Source of the DNA: Flavitalea plasmicola
GTDB taxonomy: Bacteria; Bacteroidota; Bacteroidia; Chitinophagales; Chitinophagaceae
Direction of reading: 5' to 3'
DNA length: 64,000 nucleotides
Assembly (NCBI RefSeq): GCF_030546645.1
Contig: NZ_JAUOTO010000006.1
Location: 186,001-250,000 of the forward strand
Shown: positions 41,207-52,100 of the stretch, in pieces
Position numbering within the stretch: position 1 is the stretch's first letter
Layout of the letters: the number at the start of each line of letters is the position of its first letter
The notes under the pieces: model-generated
Seen by the model: the letters and a program-made list of their open reading frames with translations, nothing else
The model's database searches: none
What the model was told of the DNA's origin: nothing
Position numbers and translations under genes: made by a program

Positions 41207-42196
41207 ATGATGGAGGACAACGAACATGTACGGCTGATGACAAAGTACCTTAGCCGTAGTGCCTCTCCGGACGAGGAGGCAGCCCTGCAACAGTGGCTGG
41301 ACGCTGACCCGGATCATCCCATCGAGCTGGAAGCAATGAAAAAGCTGTGGGAGTCCAGCGGAAACCTGTTCAACCAGCGGAGATTTGATGAGAAAGCCGC
41401 CTGGAAGAAGATCGATCCCCGGCAACAGGCAAGTCCGGACACCTATACGTCACCGGTAATATTCCGGCGACGCTGGACGAAAACCCTTGCAGCAGCTTCC
41501 GTTCTGCTGGTGATGGGCGCCGGATGGTGGTATTATAATGCAAGCCGCAATGGCCCGCAACAGCATGTCCTTGCCGCCGGGGACGTCAGGCAGTTGACCC
41601 TGCCCGATGGATCGATGGTCTGGCTGCGAAAAGGAGCTGAGTTACTATATCCCAATAGATTCGGCAGCAGGGCCCGCCAGGTGGAGCTCAGCGGTGAAGC
41701 CTTTTTTGCACCCGCTCCGGATGCTACCCGGCCATTCAGGATACATACCACCCATGTCACCATCGAGGACATTGGCACCTCTTTTCTGGTGAAAGACCGC
41801 GACACGGGGGGAGAGGTCGTTGTAGCTACGGGAAAGGTGAAGCTGACGGCCAATGAAGACCTTTCCCATCCGCTGGTCCTTTCTCCGGGACAGAAAGCAA
41901 CGATCTCGAAAAATAAATTGTCATTTTCCGGAATGGGTACACCTAACTTTATTTCGTGGAAGACAGGCCTGCTGGAATTCAGGCAGGCGCCCCTGGACCA
42001 GGTAGCGCGGGACATCAGTGATCACTTCAAAGCATCCGTTTCCATTGCTCCGGACCTCCGCAATGAGGCAGGAGAAATAAAAGTCACGGCCCGCTTTGAC
42101 CATCAGCCGCTGGAACAGGTGCTGGAAGAGGTACGGCTGACGACAGGTCTTCAAACCAAACAGGAAAAAGATACCCTGTTCTTTGCCCGGAAATGA
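41207..42196 (+). CDS. FecR-type anti-sigma/sensor protein
   Basis: 329 residues. The start at the ATG at 41207 (MMEDNEHVRLM) is used; the frame begins at a GTG at 41162. An N-terminal helical anti-sigma domain (RSASPDEEAALQQWLDAD) is followed by one membrane helix (KTLAAASVLLVMGAGWWYY, about 89-107) and the periplasmic FecR domain (DVRQLTLPDGSMVWLRKGAE; VELSGEAFFAPAPD; TTHVTIEDIGTSFLVK). A C-terminal STN-interacting domain (LEFRQAPLDQVARDISDHF) completes it. The protein links the receptor at 42193 to the sigma factor at 40615. Its stop overlaps the receptor start by 4 bases. Confidence 0.93.
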   Translation: MMEDNEHVRLMTKYLSRSASPDEEAALQQWLDADPDHPIELEAMKKLWESSGNLFNQRRFDEKAAWKKIDPRQQASPDTYTSPVIFRRRWTKTLAAASVLLVMGAGWWYYNASRNGPQQHVLAAGDVRQLTLPDGSMVWLRKGAELLYPNRFGSRARQVELSGEAFFAPAPDATRPFRIHTTHVTIEDIGTSFLVKDRDTGGEVVVATGKVKLTANEDLSHPLVLSPGQKATISKNKLSFSGMGTPNFISWKTGLLEFRQAPLDQVARDISDHFKASVSIAPDLRNEAGEIKVTARFDHQPLEQVLEEVRLTTGLQTKQEKDTLFFARK

Positions 42197-44799
42197 GGAG
42201 CACACTGATATACTGCTGCTTTCTTCTCTTATTCTTTTTGGTTGCTCTCCGGCTGCCGGCCCAAAAGAACAGCATGCTATACAGACCCTTCCGCTCCCAC
42301 CTGCAAAAAGGCACTATCAGGGATTTTCTGGACGAGATCAATGCCAGCAGTGGCATACAGATCGAATATGCATCGGTAAGCTTTCAGGCCGGCAGGATCG
42401 TCACCCCGGACAGGGATGCGCTGACACTGGGCGCCCTCCTGCAGCAGGTCCTTTCCGGCGAGAAAGTAAAAGCCATAGAAAAGAACGATAAGATCATTCT
42501 GGCGCCTGCTGCCACTCCATTGGCGGATGACGCGCTTTTACCCCTTTATTCTCTTTTTGGTATTGTCGCCGAGCAAGGCAGCCGCGAACCCCTGCACGAT
42601 GCGGTCATATATGAACCATCCACCCATAAAGCCGTCGTAACCAACACGCATGGCTATTTCACCATGTTGCTGCCTGAAGGACGTCACATCCTGGAGATCA
42701 GCTACGCGGGATGCCAGCCCCGGCAGCTGGAGATAGGACTGCATTGGGGCCTTCGCACCGATATCTTCCTGGCCCGCAAGGAAGACTTCCCCGAGGTGAT
42801 CGTCTCCGCGGATAATGGGATAAAGAAGAACGCCAATGATAAGATCCATCCTGGCGAGTACGATGGTTTTAATAACTTTCTGGGCGAGAACGATGCCCTC
42901 CGTTCACTCTATATTTTTCCCGGCGTGATGAATGTGACGGACGCAGCCAACGGGCTCCTGGTCCGGGGCGGCGAGCAGGACGGCAACCTTTTTTTGCTGG
43001 ATGGGAACCCCGTTTTTAACCCTACCCATATGCTGGGCGCCCTGTCCATCGTGAATAAGACTTCCATGAAATCAATGCAGCTGTTCAAAAGCGACTTTCC
43101 CTCCCGGTATGGAGGCAGGCTTTCGGCTGTTATTGACGTCAATACAAAGGATGGGAATATGGAGAAATGGGGAGGTGAAGCCAATCTCAACTTCCTGGCA
43201 GGATCGTTTACCATCGAAGGCCCCTTAAGAAAGAATAAGACCGCCGTTATGCTGTCTTTCCGCCACAGCATGTTCAATTCCCTGATCAACCTCTTTCAGA
43301 AAGATTTCAACAACAATTTTTATGACATCCAATTCAAATGCACCCATCTGCTCGATAAAAATAACAAACTGATATTCAACGCCTACACTGGCATCGACCA
43401 TCTCAACCTCCAGGTCAGCAACAACAATCTGAACAATAGACAGCGGTGGGGCAACCAGGTCGCTTCACTTGGCTGGACCCATCTGCTTTCTTCCAACGCT
43501 TTTGTCACCACCACGATCTCCAACAGTAACTATTACAACCTCGCCGGGTTTATCTATACGAATTATGATGACTCTTCCGGCCTGCCGCTCTCCCGGCGAT
43601 CCTTCAATACGTATTCCTCCCTGGCACATTATTCCGGTCGGACACAGGTCGAAATGCGGATGACCAATGCGATCCGGCTAAATTCCGGGGCCGAATTTGC
43701 TTATACCCGGATCAAACCCTTCGAAAGCAGGATCGACTCCACCATCGCCATCGACCCGGCCAGCTTTCAATCGTTCACGCCGTTGCCATTTCGGGAGATC
43801 ACATTGTATTCAGAGGCGGACGTCAATGTAACCAAACGCTTCCTGCTGCGACCGGGGATCCATTTTTCAAAATACAGGTTCAAAGACGATCGGTACACTT
43901 CTCTGCAACCCAGGCTATATGCCGTCTACAAGTTCAGTGCCACGGGACAGATTTATGCTTCTTACAGCAGGATGACCCAATATCTCCATTTGCTGACAAA
44001 CCCCTCCCTGGGCATCAACAGCGATACATGGGTGCCCAGCACCGGTGCGCTGGGGCCGGAAAATGGGAAGAGCGTCGATCTGGGATATGCTTATAAAGGG
44101 AAAAAGGACCTTTCCTTTACCATCGGCGGCTACTGGAAGAAAATGTACAAAGTGACCAACTACTCGGAAGGGAAGAGCTTTTTTATAAACACCGACTCCA
44201 CCTGGGAACAGAATGTCCAGACGGGAAAGGGCTGGAGCTATGGATTGGAATTCGCGGGAGATAAGAAGGGGCGCAAGCTCAATATGCATATCGCATACAC
44301 CCTGTCCTGGAATTGGCGGCAGTTCGATCAGATCAACGAAGGCAGGAAATTCCCATTTAAATACGATCGGCGCCACAACTTCAACATGGCCGTTACCTAC
44401 AAGGCGGACAAAAGTAAAGACATATCTTTACTGTGGATGATATCTTCGGGCGATGTTTTTACGCTGCCGGAACGCATCTACCCGGATTACGACAACGCCC
44501 AGCAGATCTCCAACCCGGACGATCTGTTGAAAAGCTACCGGTTCATTTATCATTTTTCGGGGGTCAATGACTATCGTACCAGGCCCTATCATCGCCTGGA
44601 TCTTTCAGCCAGCTATCACCCGCCCCGAAAAAAACGATTTGGTTTCAACTGGACGGCCGGTGTGTACAATGTATACGGAGCACCTGGCCAGTATAGCTAT
44701 GGATTGGAAGGGTCCCTGCACAGCAAATCCCTTGTCATCGTCATGAAAAACCAATTATTTAACATAACCCCCTACTTGTCATCGACGGTCGATTTTTGA
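42193..44799 (+). CDS. TonB-dependent receptor with STN signalling domain
   Basis: 868 residues. A signal peptide (STLIYCCFLLLFFLVALRLPA) is followed by the STN domain (GTIRDFLDEINASSGIQIEY; LTLGALLQQVLSGEKVK), then a carboxypeptidase-like regulatory domain (about 115-195: LFGIVAEQGSREPLHDAVIY; GYFTMLLPEGRHILEISYAG). The plug domain is NAANGLLVRGG-like in sequence (TDAANGLLVRGGEQDGNLFL). The C-terminal beta-barrel ends in FNITPYLSSTVDF, with a terminal Phe. It probably imports an unknown ligand and signals to FecR. Together with the DUF4249 gene behind it, this is the classic Bacteroidota receptor-lipoprotein pair. Confidence 0.92.
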   Translation: MRSTLIYCCFLLLFFLVALRLPAQKNSMLYRPFRSHLQKGTIRDFLDEINASSGIQIEYASVSFQAGRIVTPDRDALTLGALLQQVLSGEKVKAIEKNDKIILAPAATPLADDALLPLYSLFGIVAEQGSREPLHDAVIYEPSTHKAVVTNTHGYFTMLLPEGRHILEISYAGCQPRQLEIGLHWGLRTDIFLARKEDFPEVIVSADNGIKKNANDKIHPGEYDGFNNFLGENDALRSLYIFPGVMNVTDAANGLLVRGGEQDGNLFLLDGNPVFNPTHMLGALSIVNKTSMKSMQLFKSDFPSRYGGRLSAVIDVNTKDGNMEKWGGEANLNFLAGSFTIEGPLRKNKTAVMLSFRHSMFNSLINLFQKDFNNNFYDIQFKCTHLLDKNNKLIFNAYTGIDHLNLQVSNNNLNNRQRWGNQVASLGWTHLLSSNAFVTTTISNSNYYNLAGFIYTNYDDSSGLPLSRRSFNTYSSLAHYSGRTQVEMRMTNAIRLNSGAEFAYTRIKPFESRIDSTIAIDPASFQSFTPLPFREITLYSEADVNVTKRFLLRPGIHFSKYRFKDDRYTSLQPRLYAVYKFSATGQIYASYSRMTQYLHLLTNPSLGINSDTWVPSTGALGPENGKSVDLGYAYKGKKDLSFTIGGYWKKMYKVTNYSEGKSFFINTDSTWEQNVQTGKGWSYGLEFAGDKKGRKLNMHIAYTLSWNWRQFDQINEGRKFPFKYDRRHNFNMAVTYKADKSKDISLLWMISSGDVFTLPERIYPDYDNAQQISNPDDLLKSYRFIYHFSGVNDYRTRPYHRLDLSASYHPPRKKRFGFNWTAGVYNVYGAPGQYSYGLEGSLHSKSLVIVMKNQLFNITPYLSSTVDF

Positions 44800-45863
44800 T
44801 GCGGTATGTCGCACGATATTCCCTTATTACACGCCTGGCGCTGCCGGGATTGCTGGTTTGGACCCTGCTCGGCGCAATCGCATGCAAAAAAGACCCTTAT
44901 CAGGACCAGCCGGCAAGTAATGAGCTGGTAATACTGGCCGAGCTCACGGCCGGCGACTCCATAAAAATACCCGTCAGTAAAAGCATCCAGGTGGGCAGCG
45001 GCGGGATCATCAGCTTTGAAAAGGTCAATTCCGCCAATGTAAAAATTGCCCGCCAGGACGGCAGGTCCTGGACACTAAAGCTCAATACCTCTCCCGATTA
45101 TACAGGCAATCCGGCGTCGATCTATACAGCCCCTCAAAAGCCGCGGCATAATATGACCTATACGCTACAGGTGCAGGACCCGCTATCGGGCACCGTTACG
45201 GCCCAGACCACTATACCGACACCCATACACATTTCGGCAGTCGACACCGCTACGGACTTCCGTAACGGCCAACCAATGCTACGCCTGCAGTTCACCATCA
45301 CCGACACCCCCGGCGTCTCCCATTATTTTGTTTTTGAAGCGCTCAAGGAATTGATGCGCGTTACACATTATTTTTTTTGGCAAGGTGTACGGTATAGTTA
45401 CGAGCGGCCGGAAGGAAGGTCCCTATATGAGCAGGTAAAGAACAAACCCGGAGTGAGTCTGCTCTGCGACTCTTCCACGACCAATAGCTTCAGACGCCTC
45501 AACGTTTTCACGGATGACGGCAATGTGGACAACGCCCAGGTCAGCAGCCTGGACAGCCCCTTCCGCAGGATCTTCTGGCCGGGCCATGTCGTCAGCAGGA
45601 AATATACCACCACCGTGCTCATCGATCGCAAAAATTTTATTTCCGGGGATCAGGAGGGGAGGGGACGCGTATTGCTTCAGCTCAAGTCCGTCAGCGCCGA
45701 ATTATATAATTATTGGTTCTGGTACGAAAAATACAAATCCGACATCGGCTCCGTGCCTCCCGGCCAGCTCTATTCCCCTCCGGGCAATATTCAAAATGGC
45801 CTGGGCATATTTGGAGGCAGCAGTAAACATCAGTGGGTTTATTATTTCGACACCATGCGGTGA
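44799..45863 (+). CDS. DUF4249 lipoprotein
   Basis: 354 residues, beginning with a lipoprotein signal (LPGLLVWTLLGAIAC, Cys about 28). Motifs typical of DUF4249 are NELVILAELTAGDSIKIPVS, QDGRSWTLKLNTSPDYTG, TYTLQVQDPLSGTVTAQTT and SHYFVFEALKELMRV. These surface-attached proteins are usually encoded with CarboxypepD_reg-type TonB receptors. The ATG at 44799 overlaps the receptor's TGA by one base, so translation is coupled; the in-frame TTG at 44796 is a weaker start. The substrate is unknown. Confidence 0.88.
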   Translation: MRYVARYSLITRLALPGLLVWTLLGAIACKKDPYQDQPASNELVILAELTAGDSIKIPVSKSIQVGSGGIISFEKVNSANVKIARQDGRSWTLKLNTSPDYTGNPASIYTAPQKPRHNMTYTLQVQDPLSGTVTAQTTIPTPIHISAVDTATDFRNGQPMLRLQFTITDTPGVSHYFVFEALKELMRVTHYFFWQGVRYSYERPEGRSLYEQVKNKPGVSLLCDSSTTNSFRRLNVFTDDGNVDNAQVSSLDSPFRRIFWPGHVVSRKYTTTVLIDRKNFISGDQEGRGRVLLQLKSVSAELYNYWFWYEKYKSDIGSVPPGQLYSPPGNIQNGLGIFGGSSKHQWVYYFDTMR

Positions 45864-45938
45864 GCCATTCAAAAAAAAATCGCGCTCCCTCGTAGGGGTA
45901 TTTCCCCACCCGGGCGTTTTCCTGTTGAAACACGCCGT

Positions 45939-46802
45939 ATGCTAACCTTTCAAAAAACACCGGAAGATACCAGGAGTGTCTTATCGGGGACCCTTGCCCG
46001 TTCTATTCCGATACCCGCTAAAAAAGTAAGCGCAGTCATCATCACTTTTAATGAGAGCCGCAACATCCGCAGGACCCTCTCTCAGCTATCCTGGTGTGAC
46101 GAAATTGTCATTGTCGACAGCTACAGCACCGATGATACGCTTGAGATATGCAGAGAATTCGGCTGTAAGATCTTTTTCAGATCCTTTGACGGATACGGCG
46201 CGCAAAAAAAATTCGCCGTCTCCAGGGCCAAAAATGATTGGATCCTATGCATCGACGCAGACGAGGTGCCCTCTGAAAGTCTTTGCAGGGAGATCCAGGA
46301 CACGATGGCGAAAAACCCCTCCTGCACAGGATACCAGCTTCCTATGAACCTGGTATTCCTGGGACGGGAATTCCGTTATGGAAAGGAAAGCCAACGGTAT
46401 TTCCTCCGTCTTTTCAACAGGCAGGCCGGGGACTTCAACATGGCCCTGGTCCATGAAAAGCTGGAGTTGAAAGGAGAGACAGGCCGGTTACAAGGTAAGA
46501 TGCTGCACTACAGCTATGCAAACCTCCGGCAATGGAATGAAAAATACGACCGCTATTCATCCCTTTCAGCCCGTGAAGCAGTGGCAAAAGGAAAGAAAAA
46601 ATCCATCCTGGCCGTCTTGTCCGCCCTGCCTTATTATTTTCTTCGATATTATTTCCTCGAGCGGAACTTTCTCAATGGCCTCGAAGGCTTTTACTGGTCA
46701 GTCTTCAACGCGCAGTATCACTTTCTCAAATATGTAAAGATCAGGGAGCTGCACGCCTCCCCCCCAACCCTTAATACACCTTTACCCCATTCTAACAAAT
46801 GA
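45939..46802 (+). CDS. Glycosyltransferase family 2
   Basis: 287 residues, cytosolic or membrane-associated GT-A enzyme. The N-terminal nucleotide-sugar domain has VSAVIITFNESRNIRRTL, DEIVIVDSYSTDDTLEI and the metal-binding DxD in ILCIDADEVPSE. The C-terminal hydrophobic segment (ILAVLSALPYYFLRYYFLE) may attach to the membrane. It resembles the WaaE/KdtX-type transferases of lipopolysaccharide or capsule synthesis. It overlaps the deacetylase gene by 4 bases (ATGA). The pair is 75 bases downstream of the DUF4249 gene and may be a separate unit. Confidence 0.88.
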   Translation: MLTFQKTPEDTRSVLSGTLARSIPIPAKKVSAVIITFNESRNIRRTLSQLSWCDEIVIVDSYSTDDTLEICREFGCKIFFRSFDGYGAQKKFAVSRAKNDWILCIDADEVPSESLCREIQDTMAKNPSCTGYQLPMNLVFLGREFRYGKESQRYFLRLFNRQAGDFNMALVHEKLELKGETGRLQGKMLHYSYANLRQWNEKYDRYSSLSAREAVAKGKKKSILAVLSALPYYFLRYYFLERNFLNGLEGFYWSVFNAQYHFLKYVKIRELHASPPTLNTPLPHSNK

Positions 46803-47626
46803 TTTTCGACCTCATCCGATATATGAGTAAGAGCTTGTTCCCGAAAGAACACCTGCGGGTGCTCATGTATCACAGCGTGTCCGGTGATGGCAGGAGGGAC
46901 GACCTTACGGTCGACGCAGGTCAGCTGGAAGCTCAATTCCGCTATCTGCGCACACACGGCTATACCACCATCCTGCTCAGCGAGCTCATCGAAGCGGTGG
47001 AAGGAAAAGGCAGCCTGCCGGTAAAGCCGGTGCTGGTGACCTTCGATGACGGCTTCAGGGATAACCTGGAGATCGCCTATCCACTGGCTAAGCAATATCG
47101 TATCCGCATCAATCTCTTTGTTGTACCGGCCTTCATCCACCAGGGAGAGTACAGGGGCCTCCCCTGCCTGACAGCCGACGACATCCGCAAAATGGACCCG
47201 GACCTGGTGGAAATAGGACTACATTCTTTTGACCACCGGAGCTATGCGGAGCTCAACCCATTCAGGCTGGCGGCAGATCTGGAGCTAAGTATGGTGGCAT
47301 TACGCTCAATGGATATTCCCTATCAGCCCTGCCTGGCCTATCCCTTTGGCGCGTATCCCCGTCGTAAGGGGCTCGACCAATCCACGCTTTTCGAGATCCT
47401 TGAAGAAAAGGGGATCAGCCTGGCATTCCGCATCGGCAATCGCATCAATCCCTTCCCGTTAAAGCATCGATTCCTCGTTCAAAGGTTGGATATTACAGGG
47501 CATGATACGCTGAGGACCTTTCAATGGAGCCTGGCCATCGGTAAGAAATGGGCCCGCCTCATCAGTCCCCTGCTGAGAAGCAGCGCAGATCGCCGCGGGT
47601 CAGTGTTGCAGGAAGCTCACGGATAA
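46799..47626 (+). CDS. Polysaccharide deacetylase
   Basis: 275 residues of the NodB-like carbohydrate esterase 4 fold. Motif 1 is VTFDDGFRDNL (Asp-Asp), and the metal-binding His motif is GLHSFDHRSY. The end includes FGAYPRRKG. It removes N- or O-acetyl groups from sugar polymers. The N-terminus (HLRVLMYHSVSGDG) is the family start. It is translationally coupled to GT2 (4-base overlap) and both probably build or modify a surface polysaccharide. Its 3' end overlaps the convergent kinase gene by 27 bases. Confidence 0.9.
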   Translation: MIFDLIRYMSKSLFPKEHLRVLMYHSVSGDGRRDDLTVDAGQLEAQFRYLRTHGYTTILLSELIEAVEGKGSLPVKPVLVTFDDGFRDNLEIAYPLAKQYRIRINLFVVPAFIHQGEYRGLPCLTADDIRKMDPDLVEIGLHSFDHRSYAELNPFRLAADLELSMVALRSMDIPYQPCLAYPFGAYPRRKGLDQSTLFEILEEKGISLAFRIGNRINPFPLKHRFLVQRLDITGHDTLRTFQWSLAIGKKWARLISPLLRSSADRRGSVLQEAHG

Positions 47627-49030
47627 AGCGCATCCCTTCCCCGGTAAAGATTCGATATCCACCTGTCCGTTGAAAAGCTCCGCTCTGCTGATGATATTAT
47701 TGATCCCGATGCCCTCGCGTTTCTTACGCGTGTCGAAACCCTGTCCGTTGTCGTGAATACGCAGCCAGATAGCAGGTCCGTCCTCCCGGAGGGATATATG
47801 GACGGTGGAGGCTGCGGCATGTTTGAGCACATTATTCAATTGTTCCTGCACAATACGGAAGATGGTCGTTTTCAGCTTGTCGTCGAGGTCCAGTTCGCTT
47901 GGCAGGAAATAATCAAAGGTGACATGGATGCCCTCCGGTAATTGCCGGATGTTTTCCAGCAGGTCTTCGATGGACAGCTTCAACCCGATCTCTTTGTGAA
48001 AGGATTGGGTCATGCTCCGGGAGAGCTTGCGGATCTCTTCGATAGCCGAGGTAATGATCTCGCTGCTGCGCCGGATAATGGATTCCTGCTCGGAAGGAGC
48101 CTCCAGTATACAGTCCAGGTAAAGGCGGGCCGTGGTCAGTATCTGGTTCACGTTGTCATGCAGCTCCCTGCCGATCTCCTCCCTTTCCCGTTCCTGCGCA
48201 TCGATGGAAGCCTGCCTGATCTTCTTTTCTATTTCCTTTCGCTCCGTGACATCCCTGAAATTACAAACGACGCCATTAACCCCTTCAACTCCCAGCAGGT
48301 TAGTGACAACCCCTTCCACCCAGAAGAGCTTGCACTCCTTCGTCTGCGCCCTGGCCTGCACAAAGATAGGCTTGCCCGGACTGCTCAATACCTCCATAAA
48401 GGTTTCCACCAGCCGGGGAATATCCTCCGGATGAATATAGTCGAAAGCACTCTTACCCAGGTTCTCCGCGTCGGTGATCCCAAAATAGCGCTCTATGGAA
48501 GGACTCGTGTAGGCGATGCTGCCCTTGTCATTAATAACGACAATGATATCCGTTCCTTTCTCGATCAGGCTCCGGAAACGGATCTCGTTCATCTGCGCCT
48601 TCTGTTCGGTCAGCTTCTCCCCGGTGAGGTCCCGGGCAAAACAGGAAAGACCTACTACCTCCTTACCTTTACGGATAGGGTTGATCGATACTTCATAAAA
48701 GACCGCATCCCCGTTGATGGACAGCTTTTCCACTACCCGCTGGCGTTCGCCTGCAAATCCCTGCTGACAAATGTTTTCCCACAATCGGGCCTTGGAAGGG
48801 TCCAGCATCCCAAACAGATCGGTCATCTTATCCCCCGCCCGGGCATCCAGGCCGGCCAGTTCCTTGATCTTTTTCTGTAAGGCGGTATTGAGTACAATAT
48901 ATTGAAGGTCACGGTCGATGCTCCAGACAAACCCGTCGAAGTGCTCCACGATAGCATCCAGGTTCGCTTCTTTTTCAACGGCCGCCCGTGCGCGGGTCTT
49001 TTTGCTTTCGGAGGTGGCAGAAGTTGGCAT
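47600..49030 (-). CDS. PAS-domain sensor histidine kinase (NarX/DesK type)
   Basis: 476 residues, soluble with no membrane helix. Two PAS domains: about 25-140 (FDGFVWSIDRDLQYIVLNTA) and about 145-270 (FRSLIEKGTDIIVVINDKGS; YFGITDAENLGKSAFDYIHP). The HisKA_3 dimerisation domain has the phosphorylated His in EREEIGRELHDNVNQILTTA. The ATPase has N-box EQLNNVLKHAAAS and DNGQGFDT, KREGIGINNI. It needs a separate response regulator, not seen nearby. It converges with the deacetylase gene with a 27-base overlap. Confidence 0.92.
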   Translation of the reverse strand: MPTSATSESKKTRARAAVEKEANLDAIVEHFDGFVWSIDRDLQYIVLNTALQKKIKELAGLDARAGDKMTDLFGMLDPSKARLWENICQQGFAGERQRVVEKLSINGDAVFYEVSINPIRKGKEVVGLSCFARDLTGEKLTEQKAQMNEIRFRSLIEKGTDIIVVINDKGSIAYTSPSIERYFGITDAENLGKSAFDYIHPEDIPRLVETFMEVLSSPGKPIFVQARAQTKECKLFWVEGVVTNLLGVEGVNGVVCNFRDVTERKEIEKKIRQASIDAQEREREEIGRELHDNVNQILTTARLYLDCILEAPSEQESIIRRSSEIITSAIEEIRKLSRSMTQSFHKEIGLKLSIEDLLENIRQLPEGIHVTFDYFLPSELDLDDKLKTTIFRIVQEQLNNVLKHAAASTVHISLREDGPAIWLRIHDNGQGFDTRKKREGIGINNIISRAELFNGQVDIESLPGKGCALSVSFLQH

Positions 49031-49154
49031 AGATTAAGGCTTTTCATGGCCGGAAGGTTTGCGGCCGATTAAAAATAGATAAACTTTATAATATTAGTAT
49101 TTTTACACTTAAATATATCCTCTTAGCTGCAGAGTAAGCTATAATTATTTGTTT

Positions 49155-52100
49155 ATGAAACGACCTTTTCCCCGGCTGCTGTTTAAGACCCTGAAGATCG
49201 CGGGCATAGCAACGGGCAGCATCATCCTGTTGTTATTCCTGCTACCTTATATATTTCCCGGCTTCGTGTCTGCTAAGATCCGCCAGTGGGCGAAGAGCAG
49301 CGTGCACAGCGAGCTTGGCTTTTCCTCGGCCCGCCTGTCCTTCTTTAAACATTTTCCCGCCCTGACGCTGACGCTCTACGATTTTAAGCTGAATGGCTCG
49401 GCGCCTTTTGAAAAAGAGACCCTGATCGAGGCCGACGAAGCAGCCCTGGGCGTGGACCTCACCAGCGTTTTCTCCACCCTGAAGATCGACAAGATCTTCC
49501 TCACGCATGCATTCATCAATATACAGGTGGATTCGGCGGGAAAGGCCAACTATAATGTATACGCGTCGAAGGAAAGCAACCATAACACACATGCCGCCGA
49601 CTCGTCCGATGCATCCCTGAAGATCAGGAAGATCGTCATCAAAAATAGTAAGCTCGTATACAACGACCGCTCCATGCCTATTCTCATCAACATGAGAGAC
49701 ATCGATTACAGGGGGAGTGGCGACCTGAGCCAGGCCATTTTCGACCTGACGACGCACATGGAAGTGGCGTCCATGGACCTGTATTACGACCGCCAGGCAT
49801 ATTTCGTCAATAAAAAGATCGATGCGGACCTGGTCACCAGGATCAACACGAACTCCTTTGGCCTGTTCTTCGAAAAGAACAAGCTGATGATCAACCAGCT
49901 CCCCGTCGACTTCACGGGCCGGTTCGAATTCCTGAAAGATGGCTACGACATGGATTTCAAGCTGCGTTCCGAAGATGCGGGGCTGCATGATATCTTTACG
50001 GCCCTGCCGCCTGATGTGTTGAACTGGCTCAGCAGGATGCAGCTGAAAGGCTCCGGTGATCTGGATGCGTCCCTCACAGGTAAGTATATCAGCTCCGCCA
50101 GGATCATGCCCGACCTCATCCTGAATATGAAGATCAGGGACGGGTATCTTGCAGGTCCGCAGGCGCCCGCTCCGCTGAAGAACCTCTTGCTCAGCTTCCA
50201 CTCGCGCCTGCCCGGCCTGAATCCCGACAGCCTGTCGGCGATCATTGACACGGTATATTTCAACATCGATAAAGATTATTTCAGTGCCGCCTTACAGCTG
50301 AAAGGCCTGAGCCAGCCTTGGATCAAAGGTCGTATCGATGCCGGGATGGACCTGCAGAAATGGAACAAGGCCATCGGCGTCAGCTCCATCGACCTGGGAG
50401 GCCGGTATGATCTCCATGCAGCCGCGGAAGGACAATACAGCACCCGCGTGGTCCGTAATGTCAGCCTTCGTAAGGTCACCTATGACACAGTCGTGACAGG
50501 CATACCCCATTTTTATGTCAAGAGCTCACTGAGTAAGGGCTATTTCAAATATGCGTCCTTTCCGGAAGCAATAAAGGATATCAGCTTCAACCTCGACGCT
50601 TCCTGCGCCAACAACGACTACCGCAACATTCGCTTGGAGCTGGAGAATATCAATGCCAATGTATTAAGTAATTATGTCAAAGGTTTCTTCAGGATGGGCA
50701 ACGCCCGCGACTTTCCCATCGATGCCAACCTGGAGTCGGTGTTTCATTTGTCCGATCTGAAACAGGTCATGCCGCTCGACAGCATGGACCTGGCGGGGGA
50801 CCTGCGGGTGCATATCCTGTCCAACGGGAATTATCAGCCGGAGCGCAAAATATTCCCCGTCACCGTGGCCGATCTTCAGTTAAGCAACGGGATCCTCAAA
50901 ACGAAATATTATCCCCGCGCCCTGGAAAGCATCCAGGTCAACGCCCATATCTGGAACAGCACCGGCACGCTGAAAAACCTGGAGGTGGAAGTGACGCCGT
51001 TCTCCTTCCGCTTCGAAGGCCAGCCCTTTACGCTGAAGGCCGACCTGAAGAATTTCCAGGACCTGCGCTACAACATCGCTTCCCGGGGATTGCTGGACCT
51101 GGGGAAGATCTACCAGGTATTTGCCATCAAAGGCTATGATGTAAAAGGCTTCATCGAAGCCGATCTGTCCCTGAAAGGCCGCCAAAGCGATGCACAGGCC
51201 GGGCGATACGACAGGTTGTATAATTCAGGTACCCTGAAAGTAAAAGACCTGCTGGTAAGCTCCGAGCTCTTCCCCATGCCATTCAGGATCGGCAAGGGCT
51301 TGTTCCGGTTTGATCAGGACAAAATGTGGTTCGATGAATTCGACTTCCGCTATGGAAAGACCCGCGCATCCCTCAACGGATGGCTCTCGAATATCTTCGG
51401 CTATATGACCAGCAAAGGCCAGCCTGTAAAAGGTCATTTCGATCTGGCCAGCGATTACCTGCTGGTAGATGAGTTCATGGCATTTGCCAACACGGGATCC
51501 GGCACCGCCGCTCCCGGCGCCTCCGCGCCTGCCAATGTGAGCTTTGCGGTGTATAAACCTTCAGCCGGCGCGTCCTCCGTCCCCGCCGGACAGACAGGCG
51601 TCGTCATCATCCCCGGAGGTGTCTCCGTAGGTTTCAACGCAAAGGTGAAGCGGATCCGCTACAACGGGATAGACCTGGACGATTTCTCCGGAGGTATGAC
51701 CATCGACAGCAGCAGGCTCCGCCTGGACACGACCCGCTTTACCCTCATCGGCGCACCCGTGGAAATGAATGCGGCCTACCAAAGCCTCTCGCCACAGCGA
51801 GCCCTGTTCGACTATCACATCAAGGCGAAGGACTTTGACGTACAGCGGGCGTACAGGGAAGTAAAGATCTTTCATGATATGGCAACCTCTGCCGCCAAAG
51901 CGCAAGGCATCATTTCCCTGGACTATCAACTGGCCGGCAAGCTGGACGGGAACATGCAGCCCGTATATCCTTCCCTCAAAGGGGGAGGCGTATTGTCCCT
52001 GAGTAAAGTAAAGGTCAAAGGCCTGAAGCTTTTCAGCGCCGTCAGCAAGGAGACGAACAAGGACGTGGCAGATCCCGATTTGTCGAAAGTGGATATTAAG

